Shown: positions 1 through 11,543 of the stretch, piece by piece
Numbering within the stretch: position 1 is the first letter of the stretch
Layout: each line of letters begins with the position of its first letter
Made by a program: the position numbers and the translations under genes
The notes under the pieces: generated by a model
The model's input: only the letters and a program-made list of their open reading frames with translations
The model's database searches: none
Told to the model about the DNA's origin: nothing
Source: Caenorhabditis remanei
Lineage: Eukaryota > Nematoda > Chromadorea > Rhabditida > Rhabditidae
DNA: 64,000 bases
Direction: 5' to 3'
Assembly: GCF_010183535.1 (NCBI RefSeq)
Contig: NC_071333.1
Coordinates: 2,356,001 to 2,420,000 of the forward strand

Positions 1-775
1 GTTTTCGAATAAAAATTCAAAATTCAATATAAAGGTAAATATGTATGATAATTTAAGCATTTTTACTCTAAATTTTCGAAAAATTTCAGAAAATTGTGTT
101 ACAAAATGAATGGACATTTTTTAATACGACTCGGCCCGATTTTTGAAAAGCCTGTTCCCCTATGACGTCATCATAGGAAAATATGCCCAATAACCGATTT
201 ATTTTTTTTTTTAATCATTTGACACATATTTTTATCATTTTCGAAGCTAATTTTTTTAAAGATTTTTTGTGAAAAAGAAATTTTTTTTAAAAAGGACTTT
301 ATGTAAAAATTGAAATATTTCCAAAAGGTTCTCCTGTTATTTTATATTTTTAATTGGACCTAATAGAACTTTTTGCTGGAAATACGTCTACGATTTGCAA
401 TTTGAGGACTTCTAGAGTAAGTTTTCGCAAAAAATTGAAAAAACATGAAAATGAACTTCAATTTAAAGATTTCTGTGGTATTTGGGAGCTGAAAATTTGA
501 CTGGAAGTAGCCAAAAACATTTCCAACATGTACCGAAAGTTTCCAGCCCTCAACTAGAAAATTTGAATTTTTATGAATTTTTGGGTGAAAAGTGTTGAGA
601 ATTCGGATTGAAACAATTTTTTCGGATGTACCAAAGCCCAACACAAACATTCTCACTTTTAAAGATAGTGCCATTCAATTAGCCGTTTTCTACCAAATTC
701 AGTGAAGATTTGGGGTTTTATAGCTTCGAAACTTATTTTAATCTCCAAAAAAAAATTATCACGGTGAAACCATTT
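1..775. other. Intergenic AT-rich DNA, no gene seen
   Basis: Long A and T runs dominate. Short open frames occur on both strands, but none has a family motif, codon bias or supporting splice signals. This is the 3' flank of the coiled-coil gene that ends at 776. Confidence 0.6.
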
Positions 776-2639
776 TCAAAATAGTTTTATCGCGTTTTGA
801 GCACAGTAGACTTCTGATACTTTTCTGGTTGTGCTGACGCATTGAAAAAAGATTTTGCAGTGATAGCGTGCCGTGATCAGCGAGGTGTAAACAATAACTT
901 ACATTTCCACCGAACTCCTCTCGCTTTCCTTTGCCTGCTCCCACAAAGTCTTCAAACGAAGCTCTTTTTTAAGAGTTTCAACCTCATCCATTTTGATTTG
1001 AATCAGAGCATTAGCACTGAAAACCACAATTTATACATTCAGAATGACTTTTGAGAAACTCACTCGCTCAGTAGCTCTTTTGCTCCTTTTTCTTTGATGG
1101 TGGACGCTGCCAAAGCATTTTTCAATTGCAGAATTTCGTCACTTTGATTTGCATTTGTCTTTGCCAATTCCAATCTGAATAAAATTTTAATTTCAGTTAG
1201 AGTAACAAAGAAACGGCTCACTCTTTCAATTTGGCAGCATCCAATTGTTGTTGAAGGTGAGCAATCTCTTCTTTTTGTTGCTGAATCTGCAGTTTTCCAG
1301 CGTTTACTGCTTGATTGCTTGCGAGCAGCTCATTTTTGAGAGCTTCTTGCTCCTTGGCGTTCGCCTCTTCCATTTTTATGAGTGCGGTTCTGAAAGATCT
1401 ATGTTTTTTATCTAATAACAAATTGTTCACTCACTTTTCGTTTGTGACTTTCTCTTCCATTTTGACACAGCGTTCGGCCAGTTCAATGATTCGATCCTCG
1501 AGAATTTGACGGCGATCGGCGTCGCGGGAGATGAATCTGCAAAAAAAGGCAAATTTTATAGAAATACATAGATTCCAAAATTTCCGACTTTTTTCGGGAC
1601 TGTTTTCCGTCGGAACATTTCCGAATTTAATTTTCGGAACTTTCGGAAATTTCCGATTTCCGTTAAATTTTTCCGGAAAAACTTTTTTTCCGAAATTTCC
1701 TCCTCCATATACTTTCATGATAAAAAAGAGAGTTTGTGCGGAATCGAAAGAAATTGCTCTCAATCCAACGTGAACGGTGCCAAAACGTCCCACCTGAGTC
1801 ACAATTTACAAAATTTTTAGTTTTACTGCATATTTATGGAATTTTGACTAAGAAAAGTTTGAAAAACCGAGTTGCCGAAATTTCCGGATTTTCCGAAAAG
1901 AATTTTTCGGAAAATTTCCGAGTTCCGAAATTTCTGAAAATGAAATTCGAAAAAGTTCCGATTTCCGAAAAACATCCCTGATACGGTATTTTAAATTTGA
2001 GGATTGAAGATTTGATACTTTGCTTACAATACTATGTAGTCAACATTCTAAAAATTGAGTAACTTGAAAACTCACCCTTCATAATTATCCTTTATTTGTT
2101 TGTTGGTCGCTTCGTAGGCTTTTTTCTGCTCCTTCATTTTTCTCTCCATCTTCTCAAATTCCTTATTCATCTTCTCCACCACTCCTCTCATCTTTTCCAC
2201 TTTCTCCTCCATCTTCTTGCCGTGTGGAGCATTCGTTTGAATGCTCTTGTGTTTTTGGAGCGGCGTTGGTGTGGGAAGTGGTTTCGGAACTGGAGTGGGA
2301 GCGGAGGTGGCGATTGGCTTGGAGGGTGGCATCGGTCCCGATTGGAGAGTCCTTGGTGATGGGATTGGGGTGCATTGCACTTCCCCATTTTTTGAGCCCA
2401 CATTCAACGGGCAGCAATCTGCGTCTGTAAACACAAATTGTGCATTTGAAACTTGAGAAGAAAACAACTCACGCCAAAATGGATTGTGGCGGAATCTCTC
2501 GTTGCCCATGCAACATCGAAGATCTGTGATTCAAAAATTAGACACACACGTTCTTAACAGAAAACCTACGGTGAGCCTGATCCTCTCTTTTTTTCTCGGC
2601 TTTCGCCTTCAGACGATCTTTTACTGGGGTGGCGCTCAT
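776..2639 (-). CDS. Coiled-coil protein with Cys-rich N-terminus (8 exons)
   Basis: Model: complement of 776-833, 903-1016, 1064-1174, 1222-1389, 1435-1536, 2076-2424, 2473-2523, 2570-2639. All junctions are GT/AG and in phase, giving 340 residues. The protein starts MSATPVKDRLKAKAEKK. It continues with a short Cys/His stretch holding two CC pairs (about residues 24-57) and a Pro/Thr/Ser-rich linker (about 60-105). From about residue 110 to 325 there is a long Glu/Lys/Gln-rich coiled coil with heptad-like spacing. No enzyme motif is visible and I do not recognise the family. Function is unknown; a structural or scaffold role is only a guess from the coiled coil. Intron 4 (1537-2075) is long because it holds a MITE. 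The start was chosen because it is the first ATG of the exon chain and a paralog at 8516-8585 begins the same way. A hAT-type MITE lies 37 bases upstream of the start. Confidence 0.78.
1572..1980. mobile_element. MITE, TTCCG-rich family, copy 1 (intronic)
   Basis: The flanks are dense in TTTCCGAAA-type words, mutually inverted left to right. A conserved core contains GTGAACGGTGCCAAAAC and AATTTACAAAATTTTTAG. The same core recurs at 4610-4973, 7740-8134 and 34496-34783. The right end reads CATCCCTG, matching a hAT-like CAGGGATG terminus; the left end is eroded. It sits inside an intron of the coiled-coil gene. Confidence 0.75.
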
Positions 2640-2675
2640 TCTGAAAATTGTAGTACGGCTCCGTTCAATATAAAG

Positions 2676-3002
2676 CAGAATTGTGAAATCCCCGGCCGGG
2701 CTGGGCCGGGCCGACTGAAAAATTTTCCTCGGCCCGCTCGCCGGACCGGCTCCTGTAGAAATTTGAAATTTTTTGAAAAAATTTTGAATTTAAAAAAAAA
2801 TTTTTTTGCAAAAAAGTTTATTTTTCGACTGTGTTTTAGAAAATCGGTAAAAGCCTTAGCGTACGAGTAATTTGAGAATTTTGACTTTTTTTTAAATGAA
2901 AATTTTGCGGAAATTTGTGAAAAAATGTTTTTTGAATCCGGGCCGGGCCGGAAGAATTTTTTGTCGGCCCGGCCCGGCCCGGCCCGGGATTTCCCAACCC
3001 TG
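2676..3002. mobile_element. hAT-type MITE with 8-bp target duplication
   Basis: The element runs from CAGAATTGTGAAATCC to GGATTTCCCAACCCTG, so its ends are imperfect inverted repeats beginning CAG. It is flanked on both sides by the 8-base direct repeat ATATAAAG (2668-2675 and 3003-3010). An 8-base duplication with CAG...CTG termini is the hAT signature. The interior carries GC-rich GGCCGG words arranged as inverted arms. It lies just upstream of the coiled-coil gene start. Confidence 0.88.
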
Positions 3003-3064
3003 ATATAAAGTGAGACAAGTCGCTACAGTTAGTTCCTATCGCTGACTTCCACCTGCATGCACTG

Positions 3065-3445
3065 GCCAAAAATGTCCAACTACGAGAATGTGTTACGGTA
3101 TCACTATTTGTCACACCTAGTAATTTTTCAATGAATCAGATGAAAATTAGAACTTTTATTTTGTTTTTGGTAACTTTTTTGTATGGACACTTCTTAGAGA
3201 ATTATGATCATTTTAAGATCGCCTAAAAATCGCACTATGTTGCACTGAAGTTGGCCGGTTTGAGAGAAAAATCACTTTGTCGATACGTGACTTGTAAGGG
3301 AGTGCACGTACAGAGAAGCTCTCAAGAATCCAGCTGAAATTTTGATCTACGCAATCCACAGAAAATTCACTCGGTGAGGCAATCAGTAATACCATGACAC
3401 CCTCTCAAAGTTGGTCATTTTTAACTAAAAACGACCAAAGTTTTA
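3065..3445. mobile_element. Degenerate Tc1-like foldback MITE (family A)
   Basis: It shares the family A internal order: a segment like GTGTCA..TATT, then GTCACACCTAGTA, then a 'tagttgacaactttttt' arm, an 'aaaatcgcactat' centre and the inverted arm. The outer CAGTACCG-type ends are eroded. The fullest copies in this window are at 9091-9541 and 25593-26033. Confidence 0.65.
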
Positions 3446-4609
3446 GAATTGTAGTCATTACTGTATCCTTCCGAAAAAGCACTACGTTCGTCGAACAGCA
3501 TTAGTTTTGTCGTTGGTGGTGTTAGTTCTGCAAATGACCTCCAAACACCTAGCCAAGTATGAAAACAGAGCGCAGGAACTCAATCGATTAAAACGGAAGA
3601 GAGACGCAGTAGTTGCGTGAAACGGGACGCTGTGGCTGCCGAACGAGGTACGATGAACTATGTTTGTTTAGAAAAAAGAAAAATAGAGTAGTGAACAATT
3701 TTTTAAACTCTTTTTCTACTCTTTCGAATATGTAAGTTGTGATAGGTGGAAGTTTCGTAAAAAAAGTGAACAAGGAATCAAATAATGTAACATGGAAATA
3801 CAAAATGGATGTGAGAATTTTGAATTAGTGCTATTAATCGAGAATTTCGAAAAAAAAGTTGTCAAAATCGTGTCTTTTTTCCGATGGTAAAAGCTACAGT
3901 ACCGGTCAGAAGGTTATGGACTTCGGCCGTTTTCAATTATTTTTCTCCTCAGCATCATACATTTCCCCTCTTTTGCTCATCCATGTATATCATTTGTTTT
4001 ATTATGTCTGCACCCTATTCACCCATCACTTTCTCTACAACCTTAACGCTATCTTAGCAACACGTCATCCACCAGATTGTGTCCCGGCTGGTCGAAACCA
4101 TCCTATTCTCTTCGCGAAGAAAAGAAGGAAGGCAGCGGCCGAAGTGAGGAGAGGTGCAACAGGCATGGTCTTGACTAGCGGGGACACATTCTGGTGAAAG
4201 ACGTGTTGCTAAGATTGCGCAATAGTTATAGAGAGTGATGAGTGGATAGGCAGCAGACATCATTTAGGAAATGGTATGAGCAGAAAGGGGGGAAGTGCAT
4301 TATACGGAGAAGAAAGGGATATGATATTAGAGGAGAGACGCAAAATGGATTCTACATTTGCCTTGGAGAGACTAACAGGTAGAGAGATATTGCCAAACAA
4401 AACATGCTAGAACGAAATAAAATAAAATAGAAAGGAAAATCGGTAAGTCAGAAGAAGCTCTGTTTTGAGAATAGAAAATTTGGAAAAAAAATTATGAGAA
4501 GTTTCGGAAGAAAAATGAATGAAAGAGCGTGCTCGACAAACAAATTTTGACAAAAATTTTGCCAGAAAGTGTGCAGAAATTAGTAATTTTAAATATGGGT
4601 ACGACCAAG

Positions 4610-4973
4610 AATGTGCGGAACGGAAATTGGAAATCGGAAATTCCAAATTTTCCAATCTTTAACAGAACTTTTTTTTGGAAAATTATAGTTTTTTCGGATC
4701 TTTTGGAAATTTCCGAAATTTTCGAAATTTAAAATATTTCATGATGATTGAAAAAAAATTGTGCGGAATCGAATGAATTGCTGCAGAACTAATGTGAACG
4801 GTGCTAAAACTTCACATCTATGTCAAAGATTTCAGAATGTTCAGTTTTTACTGAGTATTTATTGATTTTGACTGAAAATCCGAGTTTACGAAATTTCGGG
4901 AATTTACGAAAATAATAATTCAGAAAAGTTCCGAATTTCGAAATTCTGAAAATTTTTTGTTTGTACATCCCTG
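4610..4973. mobile_element. MITE, TTCCG-rich family, copy 2
   Basis: It has the same core as the copy at 1572-1980, including a GTGAACGGTGCTAAAAC word, with GGAAATTTCC-like arms on both sides. The ends read TGTGCGGAACGG and ACATCCCTG. Confidence 0.72.
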
Positions 4974-5769
4974 GACGGTTGATATCAGAAAGATAGTAAG
5001 AAGGATTATATCAGAAATGAAAAATTAATAAATATTTTGAAAAAGAGAGAAGTAGAAAAGAAGTTGGAGAGCACGGAATCAAAAACAGTTTCATTTCCCG
5101 TCTTGGAGTGCTTTGACTATTGTTATCTGAGAGAAAAACGAATTAGAGAGTGAGAGAGCTCAACCGTACTAGTTTAGACGCAGACAGTGAAAGAAATGGT
5201 GCGAAGGTCAGCGCCAGGAAATAAGGGGACGGCCGGTTAGAGAGTGTGATGAGTGAATAGACAGCAGACATAATGAGGTATGATATACATGAGCAGAAAA
5301 GGGGACAGTGTATGATGCTGAGACAAAAAGGATGTGATATTAAAAGAGAGACGAAGATTTGATAGTTCAGTTGTTTTGGAGAGACTAACAGGTTCGAAGT
5401 AGAAATAAATAAGATAGATAATAGGAAAATCAGAAGCAGGTATAAAAATATGGAGACGAGAACGGTTGACTGCCCGGACTGTTGAAATCTTGGGAAAAAT
5501 TGATGAGGAGTTTCGGAAGAAAAACAAATGAGGGAGCGTGATCGACAAACGAATTCAGACAAAAATTATGTAAGAAAATGTGCACAGGTGAGTACTATCA
5601 AATGGGCGTACGATCTACTATGGCTGTTATATATTTCCCATTCACATAACCGAGAGAAGGGTATGATATAGTATGAGAGACTAACAGACTGAGAGACATT
5701 TTCAACAAAATAGCAGAAGGAAATTGGAAAGAAAATTGGAAAGTAAGAAGGATGATATCAGAAGCAAAC

Positions 5770-6036
5770 TTGTCAGGGGCCGGGACTTGTCAGGGGTCAA
5801 AAACTTTTTGAACTAAATTTTGCACGAAATTTTGAATTTTTCAGTATTCTTCATGATTCAATCAAAAGATAGTTATGCATGAAGAAATCCGATTTTTTGA
5901 TGTAAAATCTTTTTAAAAATCAAAAAAATTCGGTCAAAAAATAAGTACCTTTTGTTGAAGCCGAGTCGACCAAAATCTCAGCCTGGCTCGGGCTGGCCGA
6001 CGGCTCAAGGCAGGCCAGGTCGAAATTGACAAGATT
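5770..6036. mobile_element. GC-rich foldback element (family B), diverged
   Basis: It begins near ACTTGTCAGGGGTC and ends near CGAAATTGACAAGATT. Between are AT-rich arms and a GGCTCGGGCTGGCC segment. It belongs with the more intact foldbacks at 6846-7222 and 10829-11543. Confidence 0.6.
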
Positions 6037-6845
6037 GATCAGAAGGAAAATATTGGAAAAAATATTGAAAAAAATATCGGATGAGAGAAAAATTGGTAAT
6101 AAGTTGTAAAGTACGAAGCAAATAATGTTTTATTGTCAGTCTTGCTTCGAACATTGCTGTCTGGGAGAAAAACGAATTAGAGAGTGAAAGAGCCCGACCG
6201 TACTAGTTAAGACGCAGGCAATGAAAGAACGGGTGCATAGGTCAGCGCCAGGAAACAAGGGGAACGGCCGGTTAGAGAGTGTGATGAGTGAATAGACAGC
6301 AGACATAATGAGGTATGATATACATGAGAGAAAAGGGAAAAGTGTATGATGCTGAGAAGAAAGGGATGTGATATTAGAGGAGAGGCGCAGATTGGATAGT
6401 CCAGTTGCCTTGGAGAGACTAAAAGGTTCGAAGTAGGAAGAAATAAAAAAGACAATAGGAAAATCAAAAGCAGGTCTAAAAATATGGAAACGAGAACGGT
6501 TTATTGCCCGGCTTGTGGTGTTTAGATTGTTGAAATCTTGGGGAAAATTTAGAGGAGTTTCGGAATAAAAATAAACGAGGGAGCGTGATCGACAAACGAA
6601 TTGAGACAAAAATTATGTAAGAAAATGTGCACAGGTGAGTACTATCAAATGGGGGTGCGATCTACTATGGCTGTTATATATTCCCTAACCACCTAGCCGA
6701 GAGAAGAATATGATATTGTAAGAGAGACTAACAGGCTGAGAGACGTTTTCGAAAGAGAAGGAAATTGGAAAGAAATTAGAAACGTGTAGTGGATAATATT
6801 AGAAGCAAAAAGAAAATATTGCAAGAGAGAAAAATTGGAAAAAAG

Positions 6846-7222
6846 CATACTTGTCAACGGGCCGAAACGGGCCGACACGGGCCGGCTCGTAACTCGCGTC
6901 AAAATGAATATTATGAGCTGAAAAATATACCAAAATGTAGATCTCGACGAGTTCTATGTCCGTGACCTACTACGGGCCGGATGGCTATTCGTTAATGTGC
7001 CGCGGGCCGGGAAAAAGTGCCAAAAAACGCGAAAATGGCCAAAAAAGCCATTCTAGCCCGGCCCGCGGCATATTAACGAATAGCCATCCGGCCCGTAGTA
7101 GGTCACGGACATAGAACTCGTCGAGATCTACATTTTGGTATATTTTTCAGCTCATAATATTCATTTTGACGCGAGTTACGAGCCGGCCCGTGTCGGCCCG
7201 TTTCGGCCCGTTGACAAGTATG
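6846..7222. mobile_element. Near-perfect 377-bp palindromic foldback element (family B)
   Basis: The two arms of about 170 bases are reverse complements with a single visible mismatch (AATGTGCC against AATATGCC). A spacer of roughly 35-40 bases separates them. Termini are CATACTTGTCAACGGG and its inverse. Both sides are flanked by the 8-base direct repeat GAAAAAAG (6838-6845 and 7223-7230). Such symmetry implies recent origin or gene conversion. A transcript through it would form a long hairpin. Confidence 0.9.
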
Positions 7223-7739
7223 GAAAAAAGTTGATGAACGACAGAGCGAGAGAGCTCGACCGTACTACTAGTTTAGACGCAGATAATGTAAGAAAGGGTG
7301 CATAGGTCCGCGCCATGAAGCGAAGGGTACGGCCTGTTATGTTTGTTTAGAGAAAAATGAATTGTGGTGGAGTGGACGGCGTGTCGAACACGAAAATTTG
7401 GGGGAAATGAGAGAAGAACAATGTGGGGGAATAAGAAAGTGGAAAGGCAAAGGTCATGTACCCAATGAAAAGCAGGAGGAACGAGTTTTGGTTGCAGCGA
7501 GTGGCAAAATAACAAAATTGTGTTGAAAGAGACGACAGACACTATTTTTTGTTGTAAAGATTTGTGAAAGCTCTGAAATTTATGAGTCATATCTTTCAAA
7601 GGGGTGACTCATGTTTCCTATTGTACTAAATATCTGCATAAACACAGCTGCGAGAGAGTGGTTGAATGGTAACATTGTAAACAGGTGGCAGTTCAGAATT
7701 CGTTGCGAGACCCATGACGCACATAGAGGAGTAAGTGAT

Positions 7740-8134
7740 CAGGGATTTGCGGAACTTAAAATTTCGGAAAAGTCGGAATTCGGAATTTTTCCGGTATTTT
7801 CGGAAATTCCGGAACTCGAAAATGTTTCGAATTACTTTTTTTCGGAAATTCCGGAAGATTAGGAAACCCGGTTTTTCAAATTGTTTTTGTCAAAATCAAT
7901 AAATATGCAGTAAAAACCAAACATTTCGTAAATTTTGTCGCAGATGTGACGTTTTGATACCGTTCACTTTGGTTCTGCAGCAGCTTCTTGAAAAATATTT
8001 GAAATTTCCAAAATTTCCAAACCAAAGTTTTTCGAAAAATTTCTTGAAAATCGGTAATTTTCAAAATTTCCAAAAAGAAAATTCGGAATTTTTCCGACGG
8101 AAAAAAGTCGGAACTTCAGTTCCGCACGTCCCTG
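7740..8134. mobile_element. MITE, TTCCG-rich family, copy 3 (best ends)
   Basis: The left end CAGGGATTTGCGGAACT and right end AGTTCCGCACGTCCCTG are imperfect inverted repeats. The interior has GGAAATTCCGG arms and the core shared with copies 1, 2 and 4 (GACGTTTTGATACCGTTCAC on this strand). I could not find a matching 8-base duplication at the flanks. The CAGGG termini suggest a hAT-related MITE. Confidence 0.78.
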
Positions 8135-8281
8135 GTCATATAAGCCTTAAAGTCTACTTTTGCCGGTTTTAAACCACATAATCATGTCAGGAGGAAACAA
8201 AATCCTAAGCTTTACCTACAGTTTCTAGGAAAATATGGCGCTTGACTTTTAAAAAAGTTTCATAAAACTGTGTCTAAAAAC

Positions 8282-8585
8282 TCACGGATCAACTGATCCA
8301 GTTTTCGGCTTCTCGATCCTTGCTGATTGTGCTTCTTCAATCTTTTTGACACATTCTTTCTTATCCATCTTTCCGATGGTCACTTTCATCAATGGTTTCA
8401 CATTCGAAACAGCAACTTCTTCTTTCTTTCGGTTTTTCTCAAAACGAGCACAATAGAATCCATCTGGAATTAGAAAATAGCCGAATAAAGATTTTTTTTT
8501 TGAAAAAAAACTCACGATCATGGTCGATATGCTTCTGAATTTCTTTTTGAGCTTTCAAATGGTCCTTCGAAGCTGATTGCGACAT
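8282..8585 (-). CDS. Short paralog of the coiled-coil gene's 5' exons, or its distal alternative start
   Basis: Exon 1 (8516-8585) encodes MSQSASKDHLKAQKEIQKH. It is exactly 70 bases with a phase-1 donor, as in the first exon of the gene at 776-2639 (MSATPVKDRLKAKAEKK). Exon 2 (from 8463) continues with a Cys/Lys-rich segment ending ..PKTGSVDP and TGA at 8282, giving 83 residues. The end is ambiguous. GATCC|GTGAGT at 8286 is a good donor in phase 2, which would join in frame to exon 4 of the downstream gene across about 6.7 kb of repeats. It is therefore either a small paralogous gene or fragment, or an alternative first-exon set of that gene. Function unknown. Confidence 0.55.
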
Positions 8586-9090
8586 GAAAACGTTTCAACT
8601 GAAAATAAGGCATTCTCGAGAGAAGAGAAAACGACGTGTTGTGGAGAAATAGATAGAACGATGGTAAAACAAGTGTATCGACTGGTCGTCTTGTTTTCTA
8701 TGCAATAGACAGAACGTGAGATGCAGAGACATAGTGGGGCGGTAGGCACAGAGTCATAAGGAGAACGGCATGCAGTCTCTCACCCATAAAGAGGGGAGAA
8801 AACGAGCGTGGGGTGTATCGCACATTAACATTTGAAAGAAATTACTTGGAGCACGACGTTTAAAAATGGCGGTCTTAAATGGCTGTAACTTTTTTGTTGT
8901 AGTGTATGATGTCAGGGTCAATCTACACAGAAACGAAAAAAGCGAAATAGTTTACAGAAGAGTTTTCAAATATGATTAGGATTAGCATGTCGGCTACCAT
9001 CTCGACCACGTGACGCAGTCGGGAACGACTATGGAGCCATGCGCTTTCTGTCATGAGATCCGCACACACAGAGTAACGACTTTTGAGTAG

Positions 9091-9541
9091 AGTACCGCTC
9101 AAAAGTATATTACGTTTTCGTTTTTCAGTTGTAATGGTCCGACTTTGAGAGTGTGTCATGGTTATACTTATTGTCCTATCGAGTAGATTTCAATGAATCA
9201 TTGAGATCAAAAGTAAAACTCCATTTCTGTAGTTGACAATTTTTTTGTACGGACGCTCCATAGAGAGTTATGGTCATTTCAAGAGGACAGCTCAAAAATC
9301 GCACTATTTTGCACTGAAAAGAGTCGATTTGATGGAGAAATTACTTCGACGATGTGTAACTTGCTAGGGAGTGTTCGTACAAAAAAGTTGCCAACTACAA
9401 AAATGGAGCTCTACTTTTGATCTGTATGATGCATTAAAAATCTACTTGATGAGACAATAAGTATTAGCATGACACAATCTCAATGTTTGGCGTTTTCAAC
9501 TGAAAAATGCAAAACTTAATATACTTTTGAGCGGTACTGTA
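9091..9541. mobile_element. Tc1-like foldback MITE (family A), nearly full length
   Basis: The ends GTACCGCTCAAAAGTATATT and AATATACTTTTGAGCGGTAC are inverted repeats with TA at the right edge. The interior is two inverted arms around GCACTATTTTGCACTGAA, with 'agttgacaattttttt' arms. The termini resemble those of Tc1/mariner elements (CAGT..CCGG.CAAAA). It encodes nothing, so it is non-autonomous. Confidence 0.82.
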
Positions 9542-10828
9542 TGCTAACAACCTTGAATTAATTTTAACTATTAATTTGTTTAGGTGAAAATGAATCATAA
9601 CAACTGTGTAATCAAATTCTGTGTTTTTTTTAGATTGTACAATGAACATTCTATTCAGAAATTCACATGATTTACCGGTTCAACAGAAATATCAAGCCAA
9701 GGACATACATTTATATTTTTCAATCTGATAAGATATGATCACGCAAAAATCTCCATCTTGCTGCCTTCAAACTACTATCTCCGAAGGCGCATATCTCCAA
9801 ACTGGATAGATTTCTGAAAATGTTGTCACATACAAAAATGATCTGGAAAACATTTTGCACATTTTCACAGTTGACTACTTTTTGATAGCTCTACCCATTT
9901 TTGAGATACGCGCCTTTTGAAAAGACGCAAAACAGCTGAGTCTTTCTTCGGCCGTCATTTCGGTCCGTCATTTTTGAGCAGCCGTAGTAATCATGAAATC
10001 AGAAATCATTCCAGGAGTTGGAAAAAATAGTGAATCTCTGAAATGTCCTCTGCTTGAAAAATTTGGATTTTTGCGTTGCTGCAGTGTTGGAAAAATTAAA
10101 ACGGACTACAAGGATTAGGTATTCATGAGGAAATGTTTAGTTTTGTAAAAACAGTTTTTCGATATTTTCTGAATTTTTTAGTATTATTCTCAAGCAGAAT
10201 GAGAAATAGGGAGAGAAAGAGAGAAAAGGAAAAAGATTGCAAAAATAGAAAACTCAGAAAAAAAGGAAAAAGTATATTTGGCTTGAAATTCGGAGGATAT
10301 CCCCTCAAGAGAATCAAAATTGAAAAGTGCGAATTCCAATTTGAGAGGAAAAAGTCAGAGAAAGAGTGAAAAACATAGAAACTCTGAGATTAAAAAGCTC
10401 GATTCGTGTGATGGTCTTATTGTGTAAAACGATTCAAAGAAAAAAAGAAATGGGCCCTTCTACCATTTATGAGAAGCAAAATTTCGTAAAAGTTGGTTTT
10501 TTTTTCAGTATTCTTCTATTTCAGGCGTTAGTTTCTATAGTTAGTGTTTTTCTATCAGTTATTATTCTATCGAATTTATTGAAGAATACAACAAAAATAT
10601 TCAAACAAACCATCCAAATTCAAAAAATCAAAACGGCTGAAGTTCAATTTCTACTGATCTAATTTTTCAACGTGCTCTTAGCGAGTTGAGCACCCAATTA
10701 TAGAAAAAATTTTTGAAGTATAAAAATTAACTTGCCGAAATGCATACATTATGACATGAAAAGATCATAACTGACCACATTGCACCCTTAACTGGCTGCA
10801 AAATATAACTTTTTCTTCTTGAAAAAAG

Positions 10829-11543
10829 CATACTTGTCAAGGGCCGGGCCGGGCCGGGCCGGGCCGGGCTTTTTTTCCAAAACTTCAGGCCCGGCCCGGC
10901 CCGGCCCAAGCCCGGCCCGGCCATGGCCGGCCCGGCCCGGCCCCTCAGGCCCCTCTTTTGGAGAGAATTTTTTTTTTCAAATTTTTTTCAAAATTTTTTT
11001 CGAATTTGAGCAAAGTTGGACTAAGTTCAACTTTGATTTTTTTCATAGAATAATGCATGTGTGTCTGAGTTCATATTCATATCGAAAGAATATTTTCAAA
11101 GATTTTTTTTCAAGTTTTATAATATAATTACTTTCGCCATTTTTTAATTGTTTAATTTAATTGCCCAAACTGTTTCGCCGCTCGATCTCAGCGGGGTTTC
11201 GACCGAATTTAATATTTTTTCGTTATGAAAATGAACTCCCGAAGACACACAGATTATTCTGGGAAAAAATCAGATTTTACCTATTTACACCTTCAAGTTT
11301 TCCATTGCCGGAGGCGTCTCGCTGAAAAATTCAGCCCATCTTTCGAAAAATATACTAAATCATGATGAAAAAACTATAAAAAACGAGTATATTGGGAAAT
11401 TTTTCCCCATGAAAAATTGAATTTGTGGAAAAAATTTGAAAATTTTTCTCAAAAATCCCATATCCCTGAAAAGAGGGGCCTGAGGGGCCGGGCCCGGGCC
11501 GAAGCTTTTCAGGCCCGGCCCGGCCCCTCATTTGACAAGTATG
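10829..11543. mobile_element. GC-rich foldback element with GGGCC arrays (family B)
   Basis: Termini CATACTTGTCAAGGG and ATTTGACAAGTATG match the element at 6846-7222. It is also flanked by GAAAAAAG on both sides (10821-10828 and 11544-11551). Near the left end are runs of GGGCC/GGCCC pentamers. The right arm carries the inverse, with GAGGGGCCTGAGGGGCC. About 500 bases of AT-rich sequence separate the arms. Confidence 0.85.

Larger units (their letters stand above)
4190..7345. repeat. Direct repeats of about 1 kb, four copies
   Basis: A segment containing AGAGTGTGATGAGTGAATAG, GACAGCAGACATAATGAGG and GACGCAG-type words occurs at about 5130-5710 and again at about 6155-6735. The offset is about 1,035 bases and similarity is high. 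A more diverged copy lies at about 4190-4560 and the start of a fourth at about 7234-7345. No coding capacity is recognised. Foldback elements have inserted between the copies. Confidence 0.75.

Noticed and set aside
5143..7599. Several 80-157 residue minus-strand frames, hydrophobic and Ser-rich
   Set aside because: They are repeated with the 1-kb direct repeats, arise from purine-rich plus-strand DNA, and carry no conserved motif across copies beyond the DNA similarity itself.
10819..11127. Gly/Pro/Ala/Arg-rich plus-strand frame resembling collagen or an RGG protein
   Set aside because: It is a translation of GGGCC pentamer arrays in a foldback element; the mirror frame on the other strand has the same composition.
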